Below, one piece after another: positions 1 to 6,971 of a stretch of 9,657 bases of DNA. The stretch comes from an uncultured Acetatifactor sp. GTDB lineage: Bacteria; Bacillota; Clostridia; Lachnospirales; Lachnospiraceae. The notes below the pieces were generated by a model. The model worked only from the letters and a program-made list of their open reading frames with translations, was not told the DNA's origin and ran no database searches. The stretch covers positions 1 through 9,657 of the forward strand of contig CANRMK010000064.1 of the NCBI GenBank assembly GCA_947631715.1, given 5' to 3'. The position numbers and the translations under genes were made by a program. Numbering within the stretch: the first letter of the stretch is position 1; every line of letters starts with the position of its first letter.

Positions 1-6
1 GCGCTT

Positions 7-12
7 TATAAT
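7..12 (+). promoter_or_regulatory. Possible -10 element upstream of the NlpC/P60 gene
   Basis: A perfect TATAAT lies at 7-12, 53 bases before the ATG at 66. The matching -35 position would fall at the edge of or outside the window, so the promoter cannot be completed. The stretch 13-65 is AT-rich and holds only a weak ribosome binding site (AGG at 55-57, 8 bases before the start). Confidence 0.3.
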
Positions 13-65
13 TTCTTAAGGTTTTACAGCGTGAAAAAATGTCGAAAATATGATAGGCTTTTAAC

Positions 66-1289
66 ATGAGAAGAAAAAACGGGATTGGATTTGTCAATTT
101 TATATGGATCATAGTCATTACCGCTGCGGCCGTTAAGGCGGGAGCGGCCCGTGTGCTGAACGCGGAGGCGTCCACGGTCTCGGAGGTGGAATCGAGCATC
201 AGGGCCCATCAGCAGGAGCTGGAGCAGAAAGAGGGGGAGGTTTCCGCCTTGGAGGAGGAACAGGATCTGCTGCTGGAGAAAATGGAGGATCTGAATGCCG
301 AGATCATCAATACCATGGCCAGCATTGAACTGAAGCAGGACGAAATCGCGGAAAAAGAAGAGCAGATCAAGGAGAAAGAGGCCCAGATCCAGGTAACGGC
401 AGAGGAATATGAAGCGGCAAAGGCTCAGGAAGAAGCCCAGAAACAGGACATGGCGGCCAGGACACGGCTCCTTTATGAGCAGGGGGAGACTACCTATATG
501 AGCGCTCTCCTGCAGGGCCAGGGATTTTCGGATGTCCTGAACAGGATGGACTATATTGAGCGGATCTATGAGTACAGCAAGATGAAGCTGGATGACTATA
601 TCGAGACAAAGAACCAGATCCAGGATTTGTGGGATCAGCTGGAGGAGGAAAAAGCTTCCCTGCAGCAGGACGAGACACAGCTCCAGGCTGACGAGGCAGA
701 GCTGGAAGCGCAGAAATCGGACCTGAATGTGATGCTTGGCAAGCTGAAAGCGGAATCCGCTAATTACGACGCACTGATCCAAAAGGCAAGGCAGGAGGCA
801 GCGGTGGTAAAGACGCTCCTGCAGCAGGATCAGCAGAAGCTGAAAGATCTGAAGGCCGCGCAGGCGGCAGCCAATGCGGCCTCCGGCACTTATTCCACGG
901 ACTATAATTCCGTTATCGACAGCGCTTCGGGAAGCGAGCTGGGCAAACAGATCGCACGGTTTGCCTGTCAGTATGTGGGAAACCCTTATGTGGCCGGGGG
1001 CAGCAGTCTTACCAGCGGAGCGGACTGTTCCGGCTTTACCTACAGGGTGTATCAGAATTTTGGATATGATCTGCCGCGGACATCCACTCAGCAGAGAAGC
1101 GTGGGTTCCGGGGTCAGCTATGACGAGGCCCAGCCCGGAGATCTGATCTGTTATGATGGGCACGTGGCGATCTACATAGGCAACGGACAGATCGTCCACG
1201 CCAGCAACAGCAACCCCTATCCGAGAGGCGGCATCAAGGTCGGAAACGCTCAGTACCGTCCTATTTTGACTGTGCGGAGGATCATATAA
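66..1289 (+). CDS. Secreted coiled-coil NlpC/P60 peptidoglycan hydrolase (PcsB/CwlO-like)
   Basis: A 407-residue cell-wall hydrolase, predicted to cleave peptide cross-bridges or stem peptides outside the cell. Residues 1-5 are basic (MRRKN), residues 6-30 are hydrophobic, and a likely signal peptidase site follows AEA at 33-35. Residues 38-265 are a Glu/Gln/Lys/Ala-rich coiled coil in two arms, interrupted near 140-167 (ETTYMSALLQGQGFSDVLNR), which resembles the hinge of PcsB/CwlO-type proteins. An Ala/Ser-rich linker (265-290) leads to a C-terminal NlpC/P60 domain. Its catalytic residues are visible: Cys321 in GADCSGF, His366 in DGHVAIY, and His378 in IVHAS as the third polar residue. In PcsB and CwlO the coiled coil is the contact point for the FtsEX complex, so similar control is plausible here but inferred. 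The Shine-Dalgarno is weak. The start is chosen because it gives a complete signal peptide. Confidence 0.93.
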   Translation: MRRKNGIGFVNFIWIIVITAAAVKAGAARVLNAEASTVSEVESSIRAHQQELEQKEGEVSALEEEQDLLLEKMEDLNAEIINTMASIELKQDEIAEKEEQIKEKEAQIQVTAEEYEAAKAQEEAQKQDMAARTRLLYEQGETTYMSALLQGQGFSDVLNRMDYIERIYEYSKMKLDDYIETKNQIQDLWDQLEEEKASLQQDETQLQADEAELEAQKSDLNVMLGKLKAESANYDALIQKARQEAAVVKTLLQQDQQKLKDLKAAQAAANAASGTYSTDYNSVIDSASGSELGKQIARFACQYVGNPYVAGGSSLTSGADCSGFTYRVYQNFGYDLPRTSTQQRSVGSGVSYDEAQPGDLICYDGHVAIYIGNGQIVHASNSNPYPRGGIKVGNAQYRPILTVRRII

Positions 1290-1297
1290 AAATATAG

Positions 1298-1332
1298 TGT
1301 GAACAAGGATCTTAATCATTTATTGTTTCACA
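1298..1332 (+). promoter_or_regulatory. Imperfect inverted repeat between the hydrolase and nfo
   Basis: TGTGAACAA (1298-1306) pairs with TTGTTTCACA (1323-1332), with one bulged base and a 16-base loop. No T-tract follows, so it does not look like an intrinsic terminator. A TATAGT hexamer at 1293-1298 overlaps its left arm but lacks a well-spaced -35. It could be an operator or mRNA leader structure for nfo, or chance in an AT-rich spacer. Confidence 0.25.
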
Positions 1333-1348
1333 GAAAATGGAGATGATT

Positions 1349-2191
1349 ATGTTAAGGATCGGTTGTCATCTGTCTTCTTCCGGGGGCTTTCTGGCTATGG
1401 CGGAGACAGCGGAATCCATAGGCGCTTCCACGTTCCAGTTCTTTACGAGAAATCCCCGCGGAGGAGCGGCGAAAGAATGGAAAAAAGATGACGTGCAGGC
1501 TATGCTGGAGTATTTTGAGCAGACCGGGATCGGAATGCCCTTAGCGCATGCGCCATACACCCTGAATGCCTGCGCGAAAGACGAAAATATCAGGAAATTT
1601 GCGCTGGAGACCATGGAAGACGATTTAAAGCGCCTTGAGATGATTCCCGGGGCCATGTACAATTTCCACCCCGGCAGTCATGTAGGACAGGGAGCGGAAA
1701 AGGGGATCGAGCTGATTGCGGATACGCTGAACCGTGTCCTGCAGGAGGATATGCATACTACTGTATTGCTTGAGACCATGGCCGGAAAGGGAAGTGAAGT
1801 GGGGCGCAGATTTGAGGAGCTGCGCGCTGTCATTGACAGGGTGGAGCTGTCCGGCAGGCTTGGCGTATGCCTGGACACCTGTCATGTATGGGACGGCGGA
1901 TATGACATTGTGGAAGATCTGGACGGGGTGCTGGAGGAATTTGACAATGTTCTCGGCCTTGACAGGCTGAAAGCGGTGCATCTGAATGATTCCATGAACC
2001 AGCTGGGCAGCCATAAGGACCGGCACCAAAAGATCGGGATGGGCTGTATCGGAGCAGAGGCCTTTCAAAAGATCGTTACCTGCCCGGAGCTGAGGGAACT
2101 GCCGTTTTATCTGGAGACGCCCAATGAACTTGAGGGGTATCAGGCAGAGATCGCGCTGCTTAAAAGAATGTATGAAGAGGAGACCGCATAG
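1349..2191 (+). CDS. nfo: Endonuclease IV (AP endonuclease, Nfo)
   Basis: Deoxyribonuclease IV, a three-zinc TIM-barrel enzyme that cuts DNA 5' of abasic sites and removes 3'-blocking groups in cytoplasmic base-excision repair. From the ATG at 1349 it has 280 residues, normal for the family. All nine metal ligands known from E. coli Nfo have counterparts: His67 (AHAPY), His107 (NFHPGS), Glu142 (LLETMAG), Asp176 and His179 (CLDTCHVW), His211 (VHLND), Asp224 and His226 (HKDRHQKIG), and Glu256 (YLETP). An in-frame ATG at 1337 would add four residues, but the GGAG at 1339-1342 lies 6 bases before 1349 and homologs usually begin M-L-x-I-G, so 1349 is preferred. The gene is 59 bases downstream of the hydrolase gene on the same strand. 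Co-transcription is possible but not shown. Confidence 0.97.
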   Translation: MLRIGCHLSSSGGFLAMAETAESIGASTFQFFTRNPRGGAAKEWKKDDVQAMLEYFEQTGIGMPLAHAPYTLNACAKDENIRKFALETMEDDLKRLEMIPGAMYNFHPGSHVGQGAEKGIELIADTLNRVLQEDMHTTVLLETMAGKGSEVGRRFEELRAVIDRVELSGRLGVCLDTCHVWDGGYDIVEDLDGVLEEFDNVLGLDRLKAVHLNDSMNQLGSHKDRHQKIGMGCIGAEAFQKIVTCPELRELPFYLETPNELEGYQAEIALLKRMYEEETA

Positions 2192-2204
2192 AGAATAAAT
2201 TGAA

Positions 2205-2245
2205 AAAGCTGCCTCCGCCTGCAAAGGACAGGCAGAGGCAGCTTT
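2205..2245 (-). terminator. Intrinsic terminator between convergent genes
   Basis: A 17-base stem, AAAGCTGCCTCCGCCTG (2205-2221) with CAGGCAGAGGCAGCTTT (2229-2245), closes a 7-base loop. Read on the minus strand, the only imperfect pair is a G-T wobble and the stem runs into TTTTTC, so it is a good rho-independent terminator for the minus-strand gene ending at 2255. Read on the plus strand, the same pair is a C-A mismatch and only TTTC follows, so it may also stop nfo transcription, but less well. Confidence 0.8.
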
Positions 2246-2254
2246 CTGACGGGC

Positions 2255-2692
2255 TTACAGATATTTCCGCAGATCCTTGCAGAGCTCTTCCTCGATAGAG
2301 ATCAAATCCCTGCAGAGGTTCTTGGAAGACTCGTCTGCAGATGTATACTGATTCAGGTATTTGTGAAGCGATTTTACGCCCATATTGCAGCCGTCAGTGA
2401 CCAGATCGGCGATAGCAGCGTCGCTTTTGTCCACGCCGAGCTTCATGTTGGTCTTCATCCAGGACATGCTTTTTGCCATGGGGTTGGGGTCTTTTTCTTC
2501 ACTGTGATGATCGATGAGCTGGGAGTGGATCCGATTGCCCAGTTCTTCGTGATGCTCACGGCTTTCCCGCAGCAGATCTTTCATGCTGGAATCGTTGATC
2601 TTTTCCATTACTTCGTCGATGGTGGTAACTGCCATTTTAGAGCCGGAGTCACATTCTTTCAACAGACAGATGGTATCGTTGTTCGTAGCCAT
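2255..2692 (-). CDS. Conserved-looking 145-residue helical protein, function unknown
   Basis: A cytoplasmic, charged, predicted mostly alpha-helical protein of 145 residues with no signal peptide or membrane segment. The start is the ATG at 2690-2692. GGAGG (2701-2705 on the minus strand) sits 8 bases ahead, so a longer in-frame reading up to 2758 is rejected. Visible features are an N-terminal helix (TICLLKECDSGSKMAVTTI), an acidic/His motif ESREHHEELGNRIHSQL (43-59), a middle stretch rich in Met and Lys (72-84), and a C-terminal helix ISIEEELCKDL. Helix-length segments carrying Glu and Glu-x-x-His near the middle recall ferritin-like four-helix bundles such as DUF2383-type proteins, but the metal ligands are not clearly all present and I do not claim that function. 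It is a single-gene unit, convergent with nfo and divergent from the metallo-hydrolase gene, with its own terminator. Confidence 0.88.
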   Translation of the reverse strand: MATNNDTICLLKECDSGSKMAVTTIDEVMEKINDSSMKDLLRESREHHEELGNRIHSQLIDHHSEEKDPNPMAKSMSWMKTNMKLGVDKSDAAIADLVTDGCNMGVKSLHKYLNQYTSADESSKNLCRDLISIEEELCKDLRKYL

Positions 2693-2739
2693 AGATAAAA
2701 CCTCCGTTTTTGTTTTATAGTCTGTATCACGGGGACGGT

Positions 2740-2771
2740 TTTTATACAGAAGAATCATTATTTATAATCAA
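2740..2771. promoter_or_regulatory. Candidate divergent promoter region
   Basis: The AT-rich spacer holds a perfect TATAAT at 2763-2768 on the plus strand, about 34 bases before the metallo-hydrolase start, but with a poor -35. On the minus strand, TTGATT (2766-2771) and TATAAA (2741-2746) are separated by 19 bases, upstream of the 145-residue gene. The two candidates overlap, so the divergent genes might share control. Each one is weak on its own. Confidence 0.35.
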
Positions 2772-2801
2772 AAGCCCTATACTGGGGAATTGGAGAAAAC
2801 A

Positions 2802-3770
2802 ATGAAGAAGTCAAAAAAGTATCTGTGCATATGTGCTGTGGGAGCCTTTTTTGTGGGCGGTGTGATAGGCGCCCTTTGGAAGCTGAACGGAAAGATCAAT
2901 CAGGTCGCTGAAATATTGAGCCTGCAGGTAACGGAGGGCAGAATCGGCAATGCACCTTATATTCCTGATCTGGATCCGGGGACGGACGGCTGGCTGGTCA
3001 CACAGTTCGGGGATCCGGCGAAGGAGCAGGAGATGTGTTATGTGATCACCACAGACACGGGACTGGCGATCGTTGACGGCGGATACGGGTATGAAAGCCA
3101 GAGGCTGCGGGAGATCATTGCCGGATATGGAAACCATGTGGAGGCATGGATCCTGACCCATTATCATAAGGATCATATAGAGGCTTTTCTGGATATTATG
3201 GAGGATCCTGGGGGAATCCGGGTCGATCATGTCTATACGGTGGAGAGAGCCGGGACGGAAGTGATGGAGCAAAAAGCCCCCTGGGATGATTTTTCCATGC
3301 TGCCCAGGTTCGATGCGCTGCAGATCGACGGATTGGAATATCTGCATGGGGGAGACACTATCGACCTTATGGGACTGAAAATGGAGGTGCTGAGCGCCTA
3401 TGAGCCGGGATTGGAGAAAGTGACGAACGATCTGATGAATGACGGTTCCATGGTCTTTCGGATCAGCGGCAGGGAGGACACCATGCTGTTCTGCGCTGAT
3501 GTGGGGCCGGATATGACGGAATCCCTGACGAAGACCTATGGCGGAGACCTGAAATGCGATTATATACAGATGGCGCATCACGGATACGGCGGCCCGAAAG
3601 AAGATTTTTACCGTCTCGCAGATCCGGAGGGAGCTTTTTTCGATGCGCCGGATTGGCTGATGAACGGAGAAAACGAAAAGAGCACACAGGAAAATGAGGC
3701 TTTGATGCGGGAGATGGATTGTGTGATCTTCAGCTATTATACAGCGCCAAATCAGATCCTGCTGAAATAG
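2802..3770 (+). CDS. Membrane-anchored metallo-beta-lactamase-fold hydrolase (ComEC C-domain-like)
   Basis: A 322-residue metallo-hydrolase with an N-terminal basic patch (MKKSKK) and one hydrophobic segment (8-26), so the catalytic domain is probably outside the membrane, anchored or released. The MBL core is evident: Asp92 in AIVDGG, the zinc motif THYHKDH (His120, His122, Asp124, His125), Asp233 in LFCADVG, and His259-His260 in MAHHGYGG. The order NDGSMVFRI, then CADVG, then AHHGYGG matches the hydrolase domain fused to ComEC competence channels and its stand-alone relatives, rather than beta-lactamases or RNases. The substrate is unknown; a phosphodiester or nuclease role is only inferred. 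An in-frame TTG at 2790 would add MEKT, but GGAG at 2792-2795 is 6 bases before the ATG at 2802, which fixes the start. No strong terminator follows. Confidence 0.88.
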   Translation: MKKSKKYLCICAVGAFFVGGVIGALWKLNGKINQVAEILSLQVTEGRIGNAPYIPDLDPGTDGWLVTQFGDPAKEQEMCYVITTDTGLAIVDGGYGYESQRLREIIAGYGNHVEAWILTHYHKDHIEAFLDIMEDPGGIRVDHVYTVERAGTEVMEQKAPWDDFSMLPRFDALQIDGLEYLHGGDTIDLMGLKMEVLSAYEPGLEKVTNDLMNDGSMVFRISGREDTMLFCADVGPDMTESLTKTYGGDLKCDYIQMAHHGYGGPKEDFYRLADPEGAFFDAPDWLMNGENEKSTQENEALMREMDCVIFSYYTAPNQILLK

Positions 3771-3825
3771 CGGCGCTTTCGGATATCAGCCGGACAACAG
3801 GCGGCAGGATGGGCCGGAAATTCGT

Positions 3826-3854
3826 TTGACAGGGACGCTTTACCGTGATAACAT
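3826..3854 (+). promoter_or_regulatory. Sigma-A-type promoter for the amino-acid ABC operon
   Basis: A consensus -35 TTGACA (3826-3831), a 17-base spacer and a -10 TAACAT (3849-3854, four of six matches) predict transcription from about 3861. That leaves a leader of roughly 96 bases before the start at 3957. This is the best promoter in the window. Confidence 0.75.
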
Positions 3855-3887
3855 ACAAAAGTAACATGCAACCTTTCAAACAGTACA

Positions 3888-3940
3888 CTGCATTTGCGGC
3901 GGGGACAGCAGTTTTTAGAAGAGTTCCGCCCTTTGTGCAG
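3888..3940 (+). promoter_or_regulatory. Leader stem-loop just upstream of the ribosome binding site
   Basis: In the predicted leader RNA, CTGCA (3888-3892) can pair with TGCAG (3936-3940). GGCGG (3898-3902) can pair with CCGCC (3926-3930), extended by GAC (3904-3906) with GTT (3923-3925). A 5x5 internal loop separates the two helices. The structure ends 5 bases before the AGGAGG at 3946-3951. It might affect translation or stability. It matches no riboswitch class I recognise and has no terminator T-tract. Confidence 0.35.
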
Positions 3941-3956
3941 AAAAGAGGAGGAGATT

Positions 3957-4739
3957 ATGAAAAAGAAAGCAGGTCTGATACTGGCCGTCTGCATGGCCCT
4001 GATGCTTGCGGCGTGCGGGGAAAAAGAGGGAAAGACTTTTACGGTAGGCTTTGACGCGGAGTTCCCGCCTTACGGCTATATGGACGATAACGGCGAGTAT
4101 GTGGGCTTCGATCTGGATCTGGCCGCCGAGGTCTGCAAGAGGAACGGCTGGGAGCTGGTGAAGCGCCCTATCGACTGGGACTCCAAGGATATGGAGCTTT
4201 CCGGCGGTTCCATTGACTGTATCTGGAACGGATTCACCATGAACGGGCGGGAGGACGAGTATACCTGGACGTCTCCCTATGTGGACAACAGCCAGGTATT
4301 TGTAGTGGCGGAGGATTCCGGGATTTCTGCGTTTGAAGATCTGGCAGGCAAGGCAGTGGGAGTACAGAGGGATTCTTCTGCACTGAACGCGCTGAATGAC
4401 GAGGAGGCTCCGGAGAATATTGCGCTGCGGGACAGCTTCGGAAGTCTTACCGAGTACGCGGACTATAACACCGCATTTATGGATCTGGAGGCAGGAGCGC
4501 TGGATGCGGTGGCTATGGATATCGGTGTCGCAAATTATCAGATCGAATCCAGAGGCGGCGGATATGTGGTCCTGGAGCAGCGTCTGGCCGCAGAACAGTA
4601 TGGTGTGGGCTTCCTGCTGGGAAATGAAGAACTGCGGGATACCGTGGAGGCTACTCTGAAAGAGATGGCGGAGGACGGCACCTTTGCGGAGATCGCGGAG
4701 AAATGGGGCCTTTCGGACAGCGTTTGTTTCGGAAAGTAA
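3957..4739 (+). CDS. Amino-acid ABC transporter substrate-binding lipoprotein
   Basis: The extracytoplasmic receptor of a polar amino-acid importer (family 3 solute-binding protein, Pfam SBP_bac_3 type), 260 residues. The signal sequence MKKKAGLILAVCMALMLAAC ends in a lipobox (LAAC) with Cys20 as the lipid-anchored first residue. The mature lobe I opens with FTVGFDAEFPPYGY and FDLDLAAEVCKRNGW. FTMNGRED and TSPYVDNSQVF follow, where Arg98 fits the arginine that binds the substrate carboxylate in this family. ALDAVAMDIGVANY supplies Asp189, the likely amino-group contact. The specificity (Gln, Cys2, basic amino acids or others) cannot be told from the sequence. The ATG at 3957 has AGGAGG 5 bases upstream and gives the signal peptide at the N-terminus, so the in-frame extension back to 3894 is rejected. 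It is the first gene of the ABC operon; the permease begins 55 bases downstream. Confidence 0.95.
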   Translation: MKKKAGLILAVCMALMLAACGEKEGKTFTVGFDAEFPPYGYMDDNGEYVGFDLDLAAEVCKRNGWELVKRPIDWDSKDMELSGGSIDCIWNGFTMNGREDEYTWTSPYVDNSQVFVVAEDSGISAFEDLAGKAVGVQRDSSALNALNDEEAPENIALRDSFGSLTEYADYNTAFMDLEAGALDAVAMDIGVANYQIESRGGGYVVLEQRLAAEQYGVGFLLGNEELRDTVEATLKEMAEDGTFAEIAEKWGLSDSVCFGK

Positions 4740-4794
4740 CATAATAACATAAGGAACAGTTGAAACAGAAGAACAGGATAAGCGGGGTTCTGAC

Positions 4795-5445
4795 ATGAGT
4801 ATTCAGGTGATGTTACTGCAGCTTGGCAAGGGGATGATCGTATCAGTTGAAATATTCGTGCTGACCCTGCTTTTTTCGCTGCCGCTGGGGCTGATCGTTG
4901 CGTTTGGGCGCATGTCAAAAAATGCGCTGCTCCGCACGGTGACGAAAATATACATATCCATTATGCGGGGAACGCCCCTGATGCTGCAGCTTTTGGTGGT
5001 GTACTTCGGCCCCTACTATGTCTTTAAGATCAGGATCACCAATCATTATCGGTTCATCGCCGTGATCATTGCATTTGCTGTCAATTATGCGGCGTATTTT
5101 GCGGAAATTTACCGCTCCGGCATCGAATCCATGCCCATAGGGCAGTATGAGGCGGCTAAGGTCCTGGGCTACGGAAGAGGCCGCACCTTTTTTAAGATCA
5201 TTCTGCCTCAGGTGATCAAGCGGATCCTGCCTGCCGTCACCAACGAAATCATCACACTGGTAAAGGACACGTCTCTTTCCTTTGCCATCGCCCAGGCGGA
5301 AATGTTTACGATCGCCAAACAGATCGCGGCGGCTCAGACAACGATCATGCCGCTGATGGCGGCCGGCGTGTTCTACTATATCTTTAATCTGGCGGTGGCA
5401 GCCGTGATGGAGCGCCTGGAGAAAGCATACGCCTATTATCGGTAA
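4795..5445 (+). CDS. Amino-acid ABC transporter permease (HisM/GlnP family)
   Basis: The integral membrane channel subunit of the importer, 216 residues, normal for the His/Glu/Gln/Arg/opine permease family. Hydrophobic segments lie near residues 14-37, 62-78, 86-105 and 187-207, with further amphipathic membrane stretches between 133 and 180. RGTPLMLQLLVVYFG (59-72 region) is the family's typical second-helix signature. The EAA loop that docks on the ATPase is clear: EAAKVLGYGRGRTFF then IILPQ (residues 119-139, with Gly125). Only one permease gene is present, so the channel is presumably a homodimer. The Shine-Dalgarno before the ATG at 4795 is weak (GCGGGG), suggesting reinitiation or coupling within the operon. 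The ATPase start follows 78 bases downstream. Confidence 0.95.
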   Translation: MSIQVMLLQLGKGMIVSVEIFVLTLLFSLPLGLIVAFGRMSKNALLRTVTKIYISIMRGTPLMLQLLVVYFGPYYVFKIRITNHYRFIAVIIAFAVNYAAYFAEIYRSGIESMPIGQYEAAKVLGYGRGRTFFKIILPQVIKRILPAVTNEIITLVKDTSLSFAIAQAEMFTIAKQIAAAQTTIMPLMAAGVFYYIFNLAVAAVMERLEKAYAYYR

Positions 5446-5523
5446 AGAGCAGGCTGGCAGGCTTCCGGCGCCGGAGCGGACAATTGACACATTGAGACGG
5501 GAATGGGTGCAAGAGGTATGGGA

Positions 5524-6294
5524 ATGAAGCTTTTGGAAATGAACCATGTAAAAAAGCAGTTCAACGGTCTGGAGGTCATCAGGGACATTTCCCTTTCCGT
5601 GGAGGAGGGAGAAGTGGTCTCTATCATCGGGCCGTCCGGTTCCGGTAAGTCTACTCTGCTCCGCTGCGCCACAATGCTGGAGCGGATGGACAGCGGTGAG
5701 CTGATCTATCTGGGAGAATATGCCGCCCGGGACAGGGACGGAAAATGCGTCTATGCTCCCAAGGCGGAGCTGAAGAAAATGCATCGGTATTTCGGACTGG
5801 TATTCCAGAGCTTTCATCTTTTTCCCCATTACAGTGTGCTGAAGAACATCACGGATTCCCTGATCTGTGTGGATAAGCTGCCGAAGCAGGAGGCAGTGGA
5901 ACGGGCGGAGAGACTGCTGGCGCAGCTGGGGCTTGCGGACAAGCGGGACGCTTACCCTTATCAGCTTTCCGGGGGGCAGCAGCAGAGAGTTTCCATTGCA
6001 AGAGCTCTGGCAAAGCAGCCGAGGCTCCTGTTTTTTGACGAGCCCACATCGGCCCTGGATCCGGAGCTGACGGTGGAGGTGCTGAAAGTCATCAAGGAAC
6101 TGGCGAAGGAGCACATGACAATGGTCATCGTGACACATGAAATGCAGTTTGCCAGGGAGGTCTCCGACCGCATCGTCTTTATGGAGGAGGGCGTCATTAA
6201 GGAGCAGGGAACGCCGGAGCAGCTTTTCGGAACGGAAAATGAGCGCGTCAGGGAATTTATCGGACATCTTTCGGGAGGCAGTCTTCTCACCTGA
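5524..6294 (+). CDS. Amino-acid ABC transporter ATP-binding protein (GlnQ/HisP family)
   Basis: The cytoplasmic ATPase that powers the importer, 256 residues. All nucleotide-binding motifs are intact: Walker A GPSGSGKST (36-44), Q-loop Gln95 in VFQSFHLFPH, ABC signature LSGGQQQR (148-155), Walker B LLFFDE (168-173) with the catalytic Glu173, D-loop SALD, and H-loop His205 in VTHEM. The insertion between Walker A and the Q-loop and the PEQLFG tail fit the polar amino-acid subfamily. Three in-frame ATG codons are close together (5503, 5518, 5524). AAGAGG at 5511-5516 is 7 bases before 5524 and the protein then begins MKLLEMNHVKKQF, like homologs, so 5524 is preferred; the upstream starts add 2 or 7 residues. 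It completes a binding protein-permease-ATPase set and is 83 bases before the nitroreductase gene. Confidence 0.95.
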   Translation: MKLLEMNHVKKQFNGLEVIRDISLSVEEGEVVSIIGPSGSGKSTLLRCATMLERMDSGELIYLGEYAARDRDGKCVYAPKAELKKMHRYFGLVFQSFHLFPHYSVLKNITDSLICVDKLPKQEAVERAERLLAQLGLADKRDAYPYQLSGGQQQRVSIARALAKQPRLLFFDEPTSALDPELTVEVLKVIKELAKEHMTMVIVTHEMQFAREVSDRIVFMEEGVIKEQGTPEQLFGTENERVREFIGHLSGGSLLT

Positions 6295-6377
6295 GACGGA
6301 CGTTTCCGGCAGACGGCGTGGAAAACTGACAAAAGGTCCAAAAAACAAGAGCAGAGCTCGATCAGGAGGATAAGAAT

Positions 6378-6956
6378 ATGGATGAGTTAATGGAACTGTT
6401 AAAAGGCAGGAGGACCTACCGCCGGTTCGAACAGAGAAAGGTCGATCAGTCCATTGTGGATGACATTATGAAAGCGGCGGTGATGGCTTCCAGCGCTGCC
6501 AATAAACAGCCCCTGTCCTATATCATTGTCGAGGGGGACAATAAAGTACGGCAGGTTTTTGAACACACCCGGTGGGCAGCGGCGCTCTCCCCTGCGGAGG
6601 GGCAGCCCAAGGAGGGAGAACGGCCGGTTCTCTATATTGCTGTGATACAGAATATGAACATCAACCCGAACTGTGACACAGATGCGGGACTGGCTATTTC
6701 CAACATGACGCTGGCGGCGTGGAACCACGGTGTGGGCAGCTGTATTCTGGGCGCCTGCAACCGGATCAAGCTGGGCGAGATCTTCGGGCTGACGGATGAT
6801 CAGAAGCTGCATTCGCTGGTGGCGTTCGGCTATCCGTCTGTAAAAAGCCGCATTGTGGGAGCGCAGCAGGGCGAAAGCCTGGACTATTATCTGGACGAGA
6901 ACAGGGACTATGTGGTACCCAAGCGGAAGCTGTCGGATATCGTCACATATTTTTAA
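6378..6956 (+). CDS. Nitroreductase-family FMN-dependent oxidoreductase
   Basis: A cytoplasmic flavoprotein of 192 residues of the nitroreductase fold, expected to bind FMN as a dimer and to use NAD(P)H. Its natural substrate is unknown. The family's phosphate-binding start is visible (LLKGRRTYRRFEQRKV, with Arg11, Arg12 and Arg15), as are the flavin-contacting SSAANKQPLSY (38-48) and the later AAWNHGVGSCILGA (113-126), followed by a typical LVAFGYP segment. The length is close to the short nitroreductases common in Clostridia. An excellent AGGAGG (6364-6369) lies 8 bases before the ATG. The gene follows the ABC ATPase on the same strand and is only 15 bases ahead of the GH28-like gene, so those two are very likely co-transcribed. 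Names such as NfsA or NfsB are not justified by what is visible. Confidence 0.92.
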   Translation: MDELMELLKGRRTYRRFEQRKVDQSIVDDIMKAAVMASSAANKQPLSYIIVEGDNKVRQVFEHTRWAAALSPAEGQPKEGERPVLYIAVIQNMNINPNCDTDAGLAISNMTLAAWNHGVGSCILGACNRIKLGEIFGLTDDQKLHSLVAFGYPSVKSRIVGAQQGESLDYYLDENRDYVVPKRKLSDIVTYF

Positions 6957-6971
6957 TAAGGAGGAAACAGG

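Noticed and set aside
24..1319. Long open frame of 431 codons on the minus strand opposite the NlpC/P60 gene
   Set aside because: It is a shadow of the coiled-coil gene: Leu/Gln/Phe-rich with no recognisable domain. The plus strand has a signal peptide and full NlpC/P60 motifs.
3743..3777. Possible terminator after the metallo-hydrolase gene (AGCGCC/GGCGCT)
   Set aside because: The stem is only 6 bp with a 23-base loop, overlaps the coding end, and is followed by just TTTC.
3894..3956. N-terminal extension of the binding protein (21 residues)
   Set aside because: It would bury the lipoprotein signal sequence. AGGAGG is correctly spaced only for the ATG at 3957.
4915..6348. A 477-codon minus-strand open frame across the permease and ATPase genes
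   Set aside because: It spans two clearly identified plus-strand genes and their spacer, and its His/Arg/Leu-rich translation shows no domain. It is an antisense artefact of codon bias.
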